A stretch of 64,000 nucleotides of DNA from Listeria cossartiae subsp. cayugensis (GTDB lineage Bacteria > Bacillota > Bacilli > Lactobacillales > Listeriaceae): assembly GCF_014229095.1 (NCBI RefSeq), contig NZ_JAARZC010000004.1, forward strand, positions 62,001 through 126,000. The letters run 5' to 3'. Position numbers and translations under genes: made by a program. The notes under the pieces are model-generated. The model saw only the letters and a list, made by a program, of their open reading frames with translations, had not been told where the DNA came from and did no database searches. Shown in pieces: positions 38,611 to 47,897 of the stretch; the stretch's first letter is position 1; each line of letters begins with the position of its first letter.

Positions 38611-39270
38611 ATGGTAGTCAGAAAAATTTTTACGGAACAGTTAAACGACTTGCACCAACATCTAATGGAAATGGGAATGCTTGCGAATGAGGCGATTTTT
38701 AAAGCAGTGAAGTCACTCGTACACCGCGATACGGAACTTGCGAAACAAGTAGTTGCAGAAGATAAAGCTATCAATAATATGGAGCTTTCACTGGAACAAC
38801 GCTCTTTTGAATTAATCGCTTTGCAACAACCAGTCGGCATGGACTTACGAAAAATTGTTACTGTGCTGAAAACAAGTTCTGATTTAGAACGGATTGGCGA
38901 TCATGCAGTAAGTATTGCCAAAACAGCTATTTTAATTGGCGAAAGTAAAGTTTTAAAACCAATTCCGGAAATTCCAGAAATGGGTGAAATCGTAAAATCA
39001 ATGTTACAAGACGTGTTAAAAGCATATCTTGCAGAGGATGACGTTGCTGCTCGAGAAATTGCAATGCGTGATAATGAGGTTGATAAGCTACACAAAATCG
39101 TTTATCAAAAATGTATTCATTTCATGCAAGAAGAGCCAGAGCATATTGAAGATGTTTCGCAATTGTTGTTAGTTTCTCAGTACATCGAACGCATTGGTGA
39201 TTATGTAACAAATGTGTGCGAATGGATTGTTTACTTGAAGAGTGGCGAAATTGAAGATTTAAATAGATAA
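38611..39270 (+). CDS. phoU: Phosphate transport regulator PhoU
   Basis: PhoU restrains Pst transport and PhoR signalling when phosphate is plentiful. The 219-residue all-helical protein has two three-helix PhoU repeats with metal-binding E/DxxxD motifs (DLERIGDHAVSIAK near 90 and YIERIGDYVTNVCEW near 190). It starts 12 bases after pstB copy 2 and ends the pst operon at a terminator. Confidence 0.94.
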   Translation: MVVRKIFTEQLNDLHQHLMEMGMLANEAIFKAVKSLVHRDTELAKQVVAEDKAINNMELSLEQRSFELIALQQPVGMDLRKIVTVLKTSSDLERIGDHAVSIAKTAILIGESKVLKPIPEIPEMGEIVKSMLQDVLKAYLAEDDVAAREIAMRDNEVDKLHKIVYQKCIHFMQEEPEHIEDVSQLLLVSQYIERIGDYVTNVCEWIVYLKSGEIEDLNR

Positions 39271-39314
39271 AAAAAGCCCGATTTTCCTTTCCACAGGTTA
39301 ATCGGGCTCTTTTT
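39271..39314 (+). terminator. Rho-independent terminator of the pst-phoU operon
   Basis: A 9-bp stem AGCCCGATT / AATCGGGCT, preceded by A-run, is followed by CTTTTTGG. Confidence 0.9.
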
Positions 39315-39470
39315 GGTGTGTTAGGCGGTTTAAATAACTTCTCAAATATTTAAGACCTTTTTTATTCCCCAGCTCTCCTTCCATATTGATAAAAAAATTA
39401 TAGCATTTAATCAACAAGAATCGTTTTTTTGCTCATATTTAATCATTTTTTAGTAGATGTGTTGTTAAAC

Positions 39471-39517
39471 TTGCGGAATCATTCCTATTTAAGTATCATA
39501 TGAGTATATGACCATAT
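39471..39517 (+). promoter_or_regulatory. Promoter and overlapping operator-like dyad of the ArsR gene
   Basis: TTGCGG (39471-39476) and TATCAT (39494-39499) are 17 bases apart. An imperfect dyad with ends ATATG (39498-39502) and CATAT (39513-39517) and an ATAT centre covers the -10 and the start site. It resembles the 12-2-12 operators (ATATGAA-TTCATAT type) of the SmtB/CzrA family. Confidence 0.5.
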
Positions 39518-39539
39518 ATGGAAAATGGAGTGATATTCA

Positions 39540-39845
39540 ATGGAAAACGCAAAACAACCATTAGATGAAGAAACGCTATTTAGTGTCACGCAGATTTTTA
39601 AGGCGCTTTCTGATCCCACGCGTGTGCAGATTTTAAATTTGCTTCAAGACCGGGAATACTCTGTGAATGAAATTGCACGGACACTTGCGTTTAACCAAAC
39701 AACTGTGTCACATCAGCTGCGGTTTTTAAAGAATTTAAGGCTTGTAAAATCGAGACGTGAAGGTACGACAATTTATTATATGCAAGATGATAATCATGTA
39801 TTAGAGCTACTCACACAAGCAATCCGACATGTACATCATCATTAA
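39540..39845 (+). CDS. ArsR/SmtB family metal-sensing repressor, CzrA-like (zinc type)
   Basis: The 101-residue winged-helix repressor has the helix-turn-helix [24 protein letters not shown] (about 41-64) and wing [14 protein letters not shown]. The C-terminal helix carries Asp84, His86, His97 and His100, the same four alpha5 ligands with the same spacing as the zinc sensor CzrA; there is no cysteine in the protein, so it is not an arsenic or cadmium (alpha3) sensor. It should release DNA on Zn or Co binding. No efflux gene is adjacent. It sits alone behind a promoter overlapped by a dyad. Confidence 0.85.
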   Translation: MENAKQPLDEETLFSVTQIFKALSDPTRVQILNLLQDREYSVNEIARTLAFNQTTVSHQLRFLKNLRLVKSRREGTTIYYMQDDNHVLELLTQAIRHVHHH

Positions 39846-39951
39846 TTGGGAACGCTCAGAAAACCTTTTTAGGAATGACGGGTGTTTTTTATCCCAAATA
39901 AACAGAGATTATGGTAAAGTAAGTAACAAATAAAAGCTTGGAGGAAGTATT

Positions 39952-40338
39952 TTGAAGAAATTATCACCAATGCAAAAATTCATTGTTATTACGGGAATTA
40001 TTGTGATGATTATTATTTCGATTTTAGCAGTAGTGTGGAATCGCAATCTTACGGTAGTCATCGGTTTATCCGTTGTTCAATTTATTTTGATTCAGTTAAT
40101 TTGTTATGTGGGGATTTACTCACATATGAAAGTTGGAACGGCACGCGGGGCGAAGCTATTTAGCTGGGGAATATTAACCACATTTTTATTTTCAGCCATT
40201 ATTTTTATTTTTGCTACCGATAACTTTAGAACGTATTCAGCTGCAATGATTGCGCTAATTGGTTACTGCGCGGCGCTGATGATGCGTGAAATCGAAAATA
40301 CGAATCCAGCTAATAAAAAACAAAAACGCGAAGAATAA
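39952..40338 (+). CDS. Small membrane protein of unknown function
   Basis: The 128-residue protein has four predicted membrane helices (about 10-30, 35-57, 70-90, 95-112) and a charged C-terminal tail (MREIENTNPANKKQKREE). I do not recognise the family. Translation starts at TTG behind GGAGG. It is followed closely (22 bases) by the HD hydrolase gene, and both may be cotranscribed with csbA. Confidence 0.75.
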   Translation: MKKLSPMQKFIVITGIIVMIIISILAVVWNRNLTVVIGLSVVQFILIQLICYVGIYSHMKVGTARGAKLFSWGILTTFLFSAIIFIFATDNFRTYSAAMIALIGYCAALMMREIENTNPANKKQKREE

Positions 40339-40359
40339 AACGAAGAATGGAGGGATACT

Positions 40360-41007
40360 ATGGGAATTCATCAATATTTCCAAAGTTTATCAGATTTAGA
40401 AAACATTTATCGTTGCCCAGGAAAATTTAAATATCAAGAGCATTCTGTTGCAGAACATTCCTATAAAGTAACTTCGATTGCCCAATTTTTCGGTGCGGTA
40501 GAGGAAGAAGCTGGGAATGAAGTGAATTGGCGCGCATTATACGAAAAAGCGCTAAATCATGATTATTCTGAGCTTTTCATTGGGGACATCAAAACACCCG
40601 TGAAATACGCAACAACGGAACTGCGCGAAATGCTTTCAGAAGTAGAAGAAAGTATGACAAAAAACTTTATCGAGCGAGAAATCCCAAAAACGTTTCAACC
40701 GATTTATCGTCATTTGCTAAAAGAAGGTAAAGACAGTACGTTAGAAGGGAAAATCCTCGCTATTTCTGATAAAGTAGATTTGTTATACGAATCCTTTGGC
40801 GAAATTCAAAAAGGTAATCCAGAGAACATTTTTGTGGAAATTTATAGTGAAGCACTTGCGACCATTTACCAGTACAGGGAAATGGCTAGTGTGAAGTACT
40901 TTTTAAAAGAAATTTTGCCAGATATGCTTGCTGAAAAAGGTATCGAAAAAACAGAATTACCGCAGCTTACAACAGAAATAACGACAAAAGCATTACGAGA
41001 TGCGTAA
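40360..41007 (+). CDS. HD-domain hydrolase (YfbR/5'-deoxynucleotidase-like)
   Basis: The 215-residue protein has an HD phosphohydrolase domain: EHSVAEHSYKV with the first His, NHDYSELFIGDIKTPVKY with the HD pair near residues 67-68, and ISDKVDLLYESF with the distal Asp near 138. The arrangement resembles YfbR 5'-deoxynucleotidases and YqeK-like HD proteins. The substrate cannot be read from sequence. Confidence 0.8.
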   Translation: MGIHQYFQSLSDLENIYRCPGKFKYQEHSVAEHSYKVTSIAQFFGAVEEEAGNEVNWRALYEKALNHDYSELFIGDIKTPVKYATTELREMLSEVEESMTKNFIEREIPKTFQPIYRHLLKEGKDSTLEGKILAISDKVDLLYESFGEIQKGNPENIFVEIYSEALATIYQYREMASVKYFLKEILPDMLAEKGIEKTELPQLTTEITTKALRDA

Positions 41008-41027
41008 AAAAAGGGGAGGAAAGTAAG

Positions 41028-41267
41028 ATGGATCAAATTATATCTGCGCTTATTTTCCCTTGTCTCCTTGTGATTCTTTTTGCGCGAATCACCTATAATC
41101 GTTATGTGGCGCTGCTTTTGATGGTGATTTTAATTGCTGCATCTGCCAAGTTAGGTTATACGAATTCGCTGTGGCTTATTGTGATTGATGCATTTTCAAT
41201 GACGATTGGTTTTGTGCTTGCAACATATATGCTGCGCCGTTTGAAGAAGAGTGGCAGTGACTTTTAA
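41028..41267 (+). CDS. csbA: CsbA-like small membrane protein
   Basis: The 79-residue protein has two or three hydrophobic helices and ends in a basic tail (LRRLKKSGSDF). Its size, topology and position directly upstream of uvrB match CsbA, a sigmaB-controlled membrane protein of unknown function in Bacillus. No sigmaB promoter is visible immediately upstream here. GGGGAGG precedes ATG. Confidence 0.78.
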   Translation: MDQIISALIFPCLLVILFARITYNRYVALLLMVILIAASAKLGYTNSLWLIVIDAFSMTIGFVLATYMLRRLKKSGSDF

Positions 41268-41318
41268 CAAAGCAAATATATAGGTAGAACTGCGTAAAAG
41301 TGATAAAATAGAGAAAAG

Positions 41319-41348
41319 CGTAATCAATAGGTTGCGTTTTTTATTTTT
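41319..41348 (+). terminator. Terminator after csbA
   Basis: A 7-bp stem with two G-U pairs, CGTAATC / GGTTGCG, with loop AATA is followed by six T. Confidence 0.75.
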
Positions 41349-41357
41349 TAATAAATA

Positions 41358-41371
41358 CGAAAATACGTTCG
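41358..41371 (+). promoter_or_regulatory. LexA (SOS) box upstream of uvrB
   Basis: CGAAAATACGTTCG matches the Gram-positive LexA site CGAACATATGTTCG at 12 of 14 positions. It lies just upstream of TTGCTA (41376-41381) and TATGAT (41398-41403), spaced 16 bases. Confidence 0.75.
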
Positions 41372-41375
41372 GTTT

Positions 41376-41403
41376 TTGCTAGGCTAATTAAAATATTTAT
41401 GAT
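41376..41403 (+). promoter_or_regulatory. Candidate uvrB promoter
   Basis: TTGCTA and TATGAT are separated by 16 bases; the LexA box abuts the -35. Confidence 0.5.
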
Positions 41404-41419
41404 AAAATAGATACATTAA

Positions 41420-41480
41420 CGGATCTGAAAAAATCCGCTTTTTGCTTTGCTGGACTTTTCACAAGTAAAGCTTTTCAGAT
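41420..41480 (+). other. uvrB leader with two mutually exclusive hairpins
   Basis: A small hairpin CGGAT (41420-41424) / ATCCG (41433-41437) followed by CTTTTTG looks like a weak terminator. A competing 9-bp perfect pairing ATCTGAAAA (41423-41431) / TTTTCAGAT (41472-41480) uses the same bases. This could be an attenuator; it does not resemble a known riboswitch. Confidence 0.45.
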
Positions 41481-41518
41481 GCCAGAATCGGACCGATAAA
41501 GAATAGGGGGAATCCGAG

Positions 41519-43495
41519 TTGAAGGATAAATTTGAGTTAGTTTCTAAGTATAGTCCACAAGGAGACCAACCTAGAGCAATTGAACAATTAGTTGCGGGAT
41601 TAAGAAAAGGCTTGAAACACCAAACTTTACTTGGGGCAACCGGTACAGGGAAAACTTTTACTGTATCCAATGTGATTCAAGAAGTAAATAAACCAACACT
41701 TGTCATGGCGCACAATAAGACGCTAGCAGGTCAGCTTTATAGTGAATTTAAAGAGTTTTTCCCAAATAATGCAGTAGAATATTTCGTTAGTTATTATGAT
41801 TATTATCAACCAGAAGCCTATGTTCCACAAAGCGACACATATATCGAAAAAGATGCCAGTATCAATGATGAAATTGATAAGCTCCGTCACTCTGCTACGG
41901 CTGCTCTTTTCGAACGACGTGATGTCATTATAATCGCCAGTGTATCTTGTATTTATGGTTTAGGGTCGCCGATTGAATACGGAGAAATGCTCGTTTCGCT
42001 TCGTGTTGGCATGGAAATTAGCCGTGACGAGTTACTGCGCAAATTAGTAGATATTCAATATGATCGGAATGATATAGATTTCCAACGTGGACGCTTCCGT
42101 GTTCGCGGGGATGTAGTCGAAATTTTCCCAGCATCAAGAGATGAGCATTGTATGCGGATTGAATTTTTCGGTGATGAAATTGAACGAATTAGAGAAGTAG
42201 ATGCACTTACTGGCGAGATTATCGGCGAAAGAGAACATGTATCGATTTTCCCAGCATCTCACTTTGTTACTAGACCAGATATTATGAAAAAAGCAGTTGT
42301 TAATATAAAGGCAGAACTAGAAGACCGCCTCAAAGTCTTGCGTGCAGATAATAAGTTACTCGAAGCACAAAGACTAGAACAACGGACGAATTATGATTTA
42401 GAAATGATGGAAGAAATGGGCTACTGCTCAGGTATCGAAAACTATTCCAGACATTTATCCTTACGTCCGGCGGGAGTTACACCATATACTTTATTAGACT
42501 ACTTCCCAGATGATTTCCAAATGGTCATAGATGAGTCGCACGTGACAATGCCGCAAATTCGCGGAATGTTCAACGGGGACCAAGCAAGAAAGCAAATGCT
42601 TGTCGATCACGGTTTTAGATTGCCAAGTGCTTTAGATAACCGACCACTTCGACTAGAAGAATTTGAGAAACATATCAACCAAATCATGTTCATATCCGCC
42701 ACACCAGGCCCATACGAACTAGAGAAAAATCCAGATGTCATCGAACAAATCATTCGACCAACTGGCTTGCTAGACCCAATCGTAGAAATCCGTCCAATTC
42801 AAGGGCAAATCGATGACTTAATGGATGAAATTAACGATCGTGTCGAGAAAAATGAACGCGTCTTAATTACAACGCTAACGAAAAAAATGTCCGAGGATTT
42901 AACTAACTATCTCAAAGAAGCTGGCGTCAAAGTTCAATATCTACACTCGGAAGTAAAAACGTTAGAACGAATTGAAATCATTCGCGATTTACGACTTGGC
43001 GTGTATGACGTTATCGTCGGAATTAACTTACTGCGTGAAGGAATCGATTTACCAGAAGTTTCTCTGGTAGCTATTTTAGATGCTGACAAAGAAGGATTCC
43101 TTCGTTCCGAACGTTCACTAATCCAAACAATGGGTCGAGCTGCGCGTAATGAAAACGGCCGAGTAATCATGTATGCAGATAAAATGACCGACTCGATGCG
43201 TAACTCTATTGGTGAAACAGAGCGTCGTCGTAAAATCCAAATCGAATATAATGAAAAACATGGCATTACGCCAAAAACAATCAAAAAAGAAATTCGTGGT
43301 ATCATCGCAGCAACTTCTGCCGCAGATGAAAGAGAAGCAGTGAAGCAACATGATTTAAGTAAGATGTCTAAGAAAGAACGCGATGTATTCATTGAAGGTA
43401 TGGAACATGAAATGAAAGAAGCAGCTAAAGCACTTGATTTCGAACGTGCTGCGGAACTTCGCGATGCTTTACTGGAAATAAAAGCGGAAGGATGA
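41519..43495 (+). CDS. uvrB: Excinuclease ABC subunit B
   Basis: UvrB verifies DNA damage delivered by UvrA and recruits UvrC for incision in nucleotide excision repair. The 658-residue protein has Walker [11 protein letters not shown] (residues 39-46), the beta-hairpin [12 protein letters not shown] near 95, DESH motif VIDESHVTM near 340, helicase motifs [11 protein letters not shown] and QTMGRAARN, and a C-terminal UVR motif ([21 protein letters not shown]). Start is TTG behind AGGGGG. uvrA follows after seven bases. Confidence 0.97.
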   Translation: MKDKFELVSKYSPQGDQPRAIEQLVAGLRKGLKHQTLLGATGTGKTFTVSNVIQEVNKPTLVMAHNKTLAGQLYSEFKEFFPNNAVEYFVSYYDYYQPEAYVPQSDTYIEKDASINDEIDKLRHSATAALFERRDVIIIASVSCIYGLGSPIEYGEMLVSLRVGMEISRDELLRKLVDIQYDRNDIDFQRGRFRVRGDVVEIFPASRDEHCMRIEFFGDEIERIREVDALTGEIIGEREHVSIFPASHFVTRPDIMKKAVVNIKAELEDRLKVLRADNKLLEAQRLEQRTNYDLEMMEEMGYCSGIENYSRHLSLRPAGVTPYTLLDYFPDDFQMVIDESHVTMPQIRGMFNGDQARKQMLVDHGFRLPSALDNRPLRLEEFEKHINQIMFISATPGPYELEKNPDVIEQIIRPTGLLDPIVEIRPIQGQIDDLMDEINDRVEKNERVLITTLTKKMSEDLTNYLKEAGVKVQYLHSEVKTLERIEIIRDLRLGVYDVIVGINLLREGIDLPEVSLVAILDADKEGFLRSERSLIQTMGRAARNENGRVIMYADKMTDSMRNSIGETERRRKIQIEYNEKHGITPKTIKKEIRGIIAATSAADEREAVKQHDLSKMSKKERDVFIEGMEHEMKEAAKALDFERAAELRDALLEIKAEG

Positions 43496-43502
43496 AGCGA
43501 AA

Positions 43503-46373
43503 TTGGATAAAGAGAAAATAGTAATTCAGGGTGCAAGAGCCCATAACTTAAAAAACATTGATGTAGAGATTCCTAGAGACAAATTAGTAGTTATGACTGG
43601 ACTTTCAGGTTCTGGTAAATCTTCGCTTGCTTTTGATACAATTTATGCAGAGGGACAAAGACGTTACGTAGAGTCTTTGTCCGCGTATGCGCGCCAATTT
43701 TTAGGGCAAATGGATAAACCAGATGTAGATTTAATTGAAGGTTTAAGCCCAGCTATTTCTATCGACCAAAAAACAACAAGCCGTAATCCGCGTTCCACAG
43801 TTGGTACCGTTACGGAAATCCATGACTATTTGCGTTTACTTTATGCTCGAGTTGGACACCCAGTTTGTCCTAATCACGGTATTGAAATTACGTCGCAAAC
43901 AATCGAACAAATGGTAGATCGTGTTCTAGAATATCCAGAAAAAACTCGTATTCAAATAATGGCACCAATCGTTTCTGGCAAAAAAGGTACACATAAGAAA
44001 ACGATTGAAGAAATCAAAAAAGAAGGTTACGTACGAATTCGTGTTGATGGCGAAATTTACGATATCAATGACGAAATCGAAATCGAAAAAAATAAAAAGC
44101 ATTCCATCGAAATCATCATCGACCGTATTGTAATCAAAGAAGGCATCAATACGCGTCTATACGATTCAATTGAAGCGGCACTTCGCTTAGCAGATGGTTA
44201 TGCCGTTGTCGATATAATGGGCGACAAAGAATTGCTATTTAGCGAGCACTACGCTTGTCCATATTGCGGCTTTTCCGTTGGCGAACTAGAACCAAGAATG
44301 TTCTCTTTCAACAGCCCATTTGGAGCTTGTCCTACATGTGATGGCCTTGGAACCAAACTAGAAGTAGATGTCGATACAGTTATCCCAGATCGAAGTCTAT
44401 CTCTAAACGAAGGCGCTATTGTTCCTTGGCGTCCAATAAGTTCGCAATATTACCCGCAAATGCTAGCTTCCGCCTGTAAAGAATTCGGAATCGATATGGA
44501 TACACCGCTTGAAAAACTAACTAAAGAAGAACTAGATATCATCTTAAATGGTTCCAAAGACAAAGAATTTTACTTTGAATACAAAAATGATTTCGGTATG
44601 ACACGTGAAACTTGGATTCCATTTGAAGGGATACTTCCTAATATTGAACGACGCTACCGGGAAACAAATTCCGACTTCACGCGCGACCAAATGGCACAAT
44701 ATATGACCGATTTACCTTGCCCATCGTGTAAAGGCTATCGTCTCAAAGAAGAAACACTTTCCGTTAAAGTAAACGACCACCATATTGGTCAAATCAGCGA
44801 GTTTTCCATTAACGAAGCACTTGCTTTCTTTGATGGACTGGAACTTTCCGAAAAAGAAACGCAAATAGCGGCTCCGATTTTCAAAGAAGTTCGTGGTAGA
44901 CTAGGCTTCCTAAAAAATGTTGGACTCGACTATCTCACAATGAGCCGTGCAGCTGGAACTTTATCTGGTGGAGAAGCACAGCGGATTCGATTAGCGACCC
45001 AAATCGGTTCAAGACTTACAGGGGTTCTCTATATCCTGGATGAGCCTTCCATTGGACTGCATCAGCGAGATAACGACCGTTTAATTAGTACACTCCAAAG
45101 CATGCGTGATATCGGAAATACGCTCATAGTCGTTGAGCACGATGAAGATACAATGATGGCCGCGGATTACCTGATCGATATCGGTCCGGGTGCTGGTGAA
45201 CATGGTGGACGTATTGTCGCAGCCGGAACGCCAGAAGAAGTAGCTAAAAATAAAAATTCCATTACTGGGGATTATCTTTCTGGCAAAAAATTCATTCCTG
45301 TTCCAGCTAAACGAAGAAAAGGAAATGGCTTAGAATTAGAAATCATCGGCGCGAAAGCTAACAATCTAAAAAACGTAAACGCAAAAATTCCACTAGCCAC
45401 TTTTTCATGTGTTACCGGAGTTTCTGGCTCAGGAAAAAGCTCGCTTGTAAATGAAGTACTACGCAAAGCCTTAGCAAGAAAACTAAATCGTAACCATGCA
45501 AAACCAGGTGAACACAAAGAAATAAAAGGTATCGGAAACTTAGAGAAAATCATCAATATTGACCAATCGCCAATTGGTAGAACACCACGGTCCAACCCAG
45601 CGACATATACGGGCGCTTTCGATGATATTCGTGACCTGTTCGCGAGTACCAACGAAGCAAAAGTACGTGGCTATAAAAAAGGTCGTTTTAGCTTCAACGT
45701 AAAAGGTGGCCGTTGTGAGGCTTGTAAAGGCGACGGAATTATCAAAATCGAAATGCATTTCTTGCCAGATGTGTATGTACCGTGCGAAGTGTGTCACGGG
45801 AAACGATATAATGGCGAAACATTAGACATTCGCTACAAAGGTAAAAATATCGCGGAAGTTTTAGAAATGACAGTTGAAGAAGGACTAGAATACTTCACGA
45901 ATCAACCAAGAATTGCGCGCAAACTACAAACAATTGTAGACGTTGGTCTTGGCTATATTCGACTTGGACAGCCAGCAACAACCCTTTCCGGTGGAGAAGC
46001 GCAGCGTGTCAAATTAGCTTCTGAACTTCATAAACGCAGTAATGGTAAGTCGTTTTACATTCTCGACGAGCCAACTACAGGACTGCACGCAGACGATATC
46101 GGCCGTTTACTCAAAGTATTACAAAGACTGGTAGAAGAGAATGGCGACACAGTGCTTGTTATTGAGCATAATCTTGACGTTATCAAACAAGCCGATTACT
46201 TGATTGATTTAGGTCCAGAAGGTGGCGATGGCGGCGGTCAAATTATCGCAACTGGTACACCAGAAAAAATCGCTCGTTCTAAAAAGTCTTACACAGGCAA
46301 GTACTTAAAACCAATTTTAGAACGCGATAAAGAACGAACAGAAGAACGAATCGCAACAGCTAAGAAAAAATAA
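43503..46373 (+). CDS. uvrA: Excinuclease ABC subunit A
   Basis: UvrA is the dimeric ABC-type damage sensor of nucleotide excision repair. The 956-residue protein has two ATPase modules: Walker [15 protein letters not shown] near 33 and [14 protein letters not shown] near 640, signatures [13 protein letters not shown] and [13 protein letters not shown]. The zinc modules are [19 protein letters not shown] with CPTCDGLG, and [16 protein letters not shown] with CEVCHGKRY. Start is TTG, with GGAAGG at the end of uvrB. The operon ends at a strong terminator. Confidence 0.97.
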   Translation: MDKEKIVIQGARAHNLKNIDVEIPRDKLVVMTGLSGSGKSSLAFDTIYAEGQRRYVESLSAYARQFLGQMDKPDVDLIEGLSPAISIDQKTTSRNPRSTVGTVTEIHDYLRLLYARVGHPVCPNHGIEITSQTIEQMVDRVLEYPEKTRIQIMAPIVSGKKGTHKKTIEEIKKEGYVRIRVDGEIYDINDEIEIEKNKKHSIEIIIDRIVIKEGINTRLYDSIEAALRLADGYAVVDIMGDKELLFSEHYACPYCGFSVGELEPRMFSFNSPFGACPTCDGLGTKLEVDVDTVIPDRSLSLNEGAIVPWRPISSQYYPQMLASACKEFGIDMDTPLEKLTKEELDIILNGSKDKEFYFEYKNDFGMTRETWIPFEGILPNIERRYRETNSDFTRDQMAQYMTDLPCPSCKGYRLKEETLSVKVNDHHIGQISEFSINEALAFFDGLELSEKETQIAAPIFKEVRGRLGFLKNVGLDYLTMSRAAGTLSGGEAQRIRLATQIGSRLTGVLYILDEPSIGLHQRDNDRLISTLQSMRDIGNTLIVVEHDEDTMMAADYLIDIGPGAGEHGGRIVAAGTPEEVAKNKNSITGDYLSGKKFIPVPAKRRKGNGLELEIIGAKANNLKNVNAKIPLATFSCVTGVSGSGKSSLVNEVLRKALARKLNRNHAKPGEHKEIKGIGNLEKIINIDQSPIGRTPRSNPATYTGAFDDIRDLFASTNEAKVRGYKKGRFSFNVKGGRCEACKGDGIIKIEMHFLPDVYVPCEVCHGKRYNGETLDIRYKGKNIAEVLEMTVEEGLEYFTNQPRIARKLQTIVDVGLGYIRLGQPATTLSGGEAQRVKLASELHKRSNGKSFYILDEPTTGLHADDIGRLLKVLQRLVEENGDTVLVIEHNLDVIKQADYLIDLGPEGGDGGGQIIATGTPEKIARSKKSYTGKYLKPILERDKERTEERIATAKKK

Positions 46374-46377
46374 TCCA

Positions 46378-46412
46378 AATTCCGCTTATAAAAATATAAG
46401 CGGAATTTTTTT
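46378..46412 (+). terminator. Rho-independent terminator of the uvrBA operon
   Basis: A 13-bp stem AAATTCCGCTTAT / ATAAGCGGAATTT is followed by further T. Confidence 0.93.
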
Positions 46413-46466
46413 AGTTTCCAATGCCAAACCACCCAAAGTCCAAACAAATAATCATCCTCTGGTTGT

Positions 46467-46495
46467 ATGACAGAAATTATTTTTTCCTTCATAAT
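46467..46495 (+). promoter_or_regulatory. Candidate promoter of the DUF4097-PspC cluster
   Basis: ATGACA (46467-46472) and CATAAT (46490-46495) are 17 bases apart, each one mismatch from consensus. Two direct repeats AGCCTAAA (46539-46546 and 46554-46561) lie in the leader. Confidence 0.5.
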
Positions 46496-46579
46496 AGAGA
46501 CATAGTTAAAACAGATATCTCACTTGCATGTGAAAGCAAGCCTAAAATAGTTTAGCCTAAATTATAGGAGGAAATGAAA

Positions 46580-47830
46580 ATGGAAAATGAACGTAAACGT
46601 ATTCTCGAATTAGTAAAACAAGGTATTATTTCTACTGAAGAAGCCCTTACTCTACTTGAAAATATTTCCAAAAAAGAAGGTAAAACAGCAGCTAAAGAAA
46701 ACATTCGTCGTTCTGCAGCCCCGAAAGAAGAAAAATTCGAAGAGCAAGAAGAACCTGCATATGATTATAGTAAAGGTTGGAACAACGAAGGCAATCCTTA
46801 TACTGCACCTAAAAGCCGTAAAAGACGCCCTGAACCAAATCCAGAAAATCACGAAAGATACGAAGATGAAAGCGAAAATACTTCCAAAGATCGTGAAGAG
46901 TCCATGCGCAACATGGTCAACGATTTATCCCAAGCAGGCGAAAAAATCGGCTCTTTCCTAAACAATGCATTTAAACAAGTGAAAGATATGCCATTCCCGT
47001 TCCTAACATCCACAAAAATCGAACGCGACTTCGTTTACCATGATACAACACTTTCTATTTTAGAATTTGAAATTGCTAATGGTAACATTGAATTTAAACC
47101 ATCTGATTCAAACGATATTAAAGTACACGCGATGATTAAACTATTTAAAGAATATCCAGAAGATGAAGCACTTAAAATCTTCTTTGATAAAACGACGTTA
47201 CGTGTAGACGAAGAAACATTACGTTTTGAATCAACATCAAAACAAATCGTTACAAACTTAACTGTCTACTTGCCACGTCGTGAGTATGATTATGTTTCCG
47301 TTAAAATGCTGAATGGTAACTTCCATTTGGATGAATTATCTGGTCGTGATTTATTTGTCAAAACAACCAATGGTAATATCAGCCTAGGTACATTAAACGC
47401 CACTTTAGCCGAAATTGAATCCATTAATGGTAACGTTCGTATCCAAAACGGTGAAATTCGCGATGTTGCCCTTAAAACTTTCAACGGTAACGTAGCAGCC
47501 AAAGGTAATTACTACTCCACGAACTTGCAAACTAAAAATGGTAACGTTAATTATCAATTAACTGGAAATGAAGCTACTTTCTTAAAAGCAAAAACTGGTG
47601 CCGGAAATATTGAAGTGATTGTACCAGCAGCAATTGGCGTAGATGGCCGTTTCCACACGAACTTAGGTAAATTACTTTTAGATTTAAAAGATGCAGAAAT
47701 CTTGGAATCTAAAACTGAATCTGTGAGTAAATCAATTATCTTCACTAAGTTACCTGATGCAGCTGATTCTTCATTGAAAATCGAAGCAGAAGCAACAACT
47801 GGGTCCGTAAAAATTCGCGATGTAAAATAA
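46580..47830 (+). CDS. DUF4097 family beta-solenoid protein (YvlB-like)
   Basis: The 416-residue protein has an N-terminal helical SHOCT-like segment (RKRILELVKQGIISTEEALTLLENI, residues 4-28), a charged disordered linker (about 35-120) and a DUF4097 domain (about 145-416). The domain shows a ladder of NGN turns (ANGNIEF, LNGNFHL, TNGNISL, INGNVRI, FNGNVAA, KNGNVNY), typical of a right-handed beta-solenoid. No signal peptide, so probably cytoplasmic or membrane-peripheral. The ATG at 46580 is eight bases after AGGAGG; an ATG at 46574 is too close. The gene heads a cluster with PspC-domain proteins, suggesting envelope-stress sensing; in Listeria such genes respond to cell wall stress. Confidence 0.82.
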   Translation: MENERKRILELVKQGIISTEEALTLLENISKKEGKTAAKENIRRSAAPKEEKFEEQEEPAYDYSKGWNNEGNPYTAPKSRKRRPEPNPENHERYEDESENTSKDREESMRNMVNDLSQAGEKIGSFLNNAFKQVKDMPFPFLTSTKIERDFVYHDTTLSILEFEIANGNIEFKPSDSNDIKVHAMIKLFKEYPEDEALKIFFDKTTLRVDEETLRFESTSKQIVTNLTVYLPRREYDYVSVKMLNGNFHLDELSGRDLFVKTTNGNISLGTLNATLAEIESINGNVRIQNGEIRDVALKTFNGNVAAKGNYYSTNLQTKNGNVNYQLTGNEATFLKAKTGAGNIEVIVPAAIGVDGRFHTNLGKLLLDLKDAEILESKTESVSKSIIFTKLPDAADSSLKIEAEATTGSVKIRDVK

Positions 47831-47835
47831 TCAAC

Positions 47836-47870
47836 TAAAATCTAGCGCTGTGAATGCGCGCTAGATTTTA
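47836..47870 (+). terminator. Strong stem-loop between the first two cluster genes
   Basis: A perfect 13-bp stem TAAAATCTAGCGC / GCGCTAGATTTTA with a 9-base loop is followed by CATAG, not a T-run. It may act as a partial terminator or an mRNA-stabilising element. Confidence 0.6.
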
Positions 47871-47897
47871 CATAGAAATAAGAAAGGAAGAACTAAC

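Noticed and set aside
42934-43536. Long minus-strand open frame (200 codons) opposite the end of uvrB.
   Set aside because: It is a shadow of the uvrB coding sequence, with low-complexity Ser/Arg content and no ribosome site.
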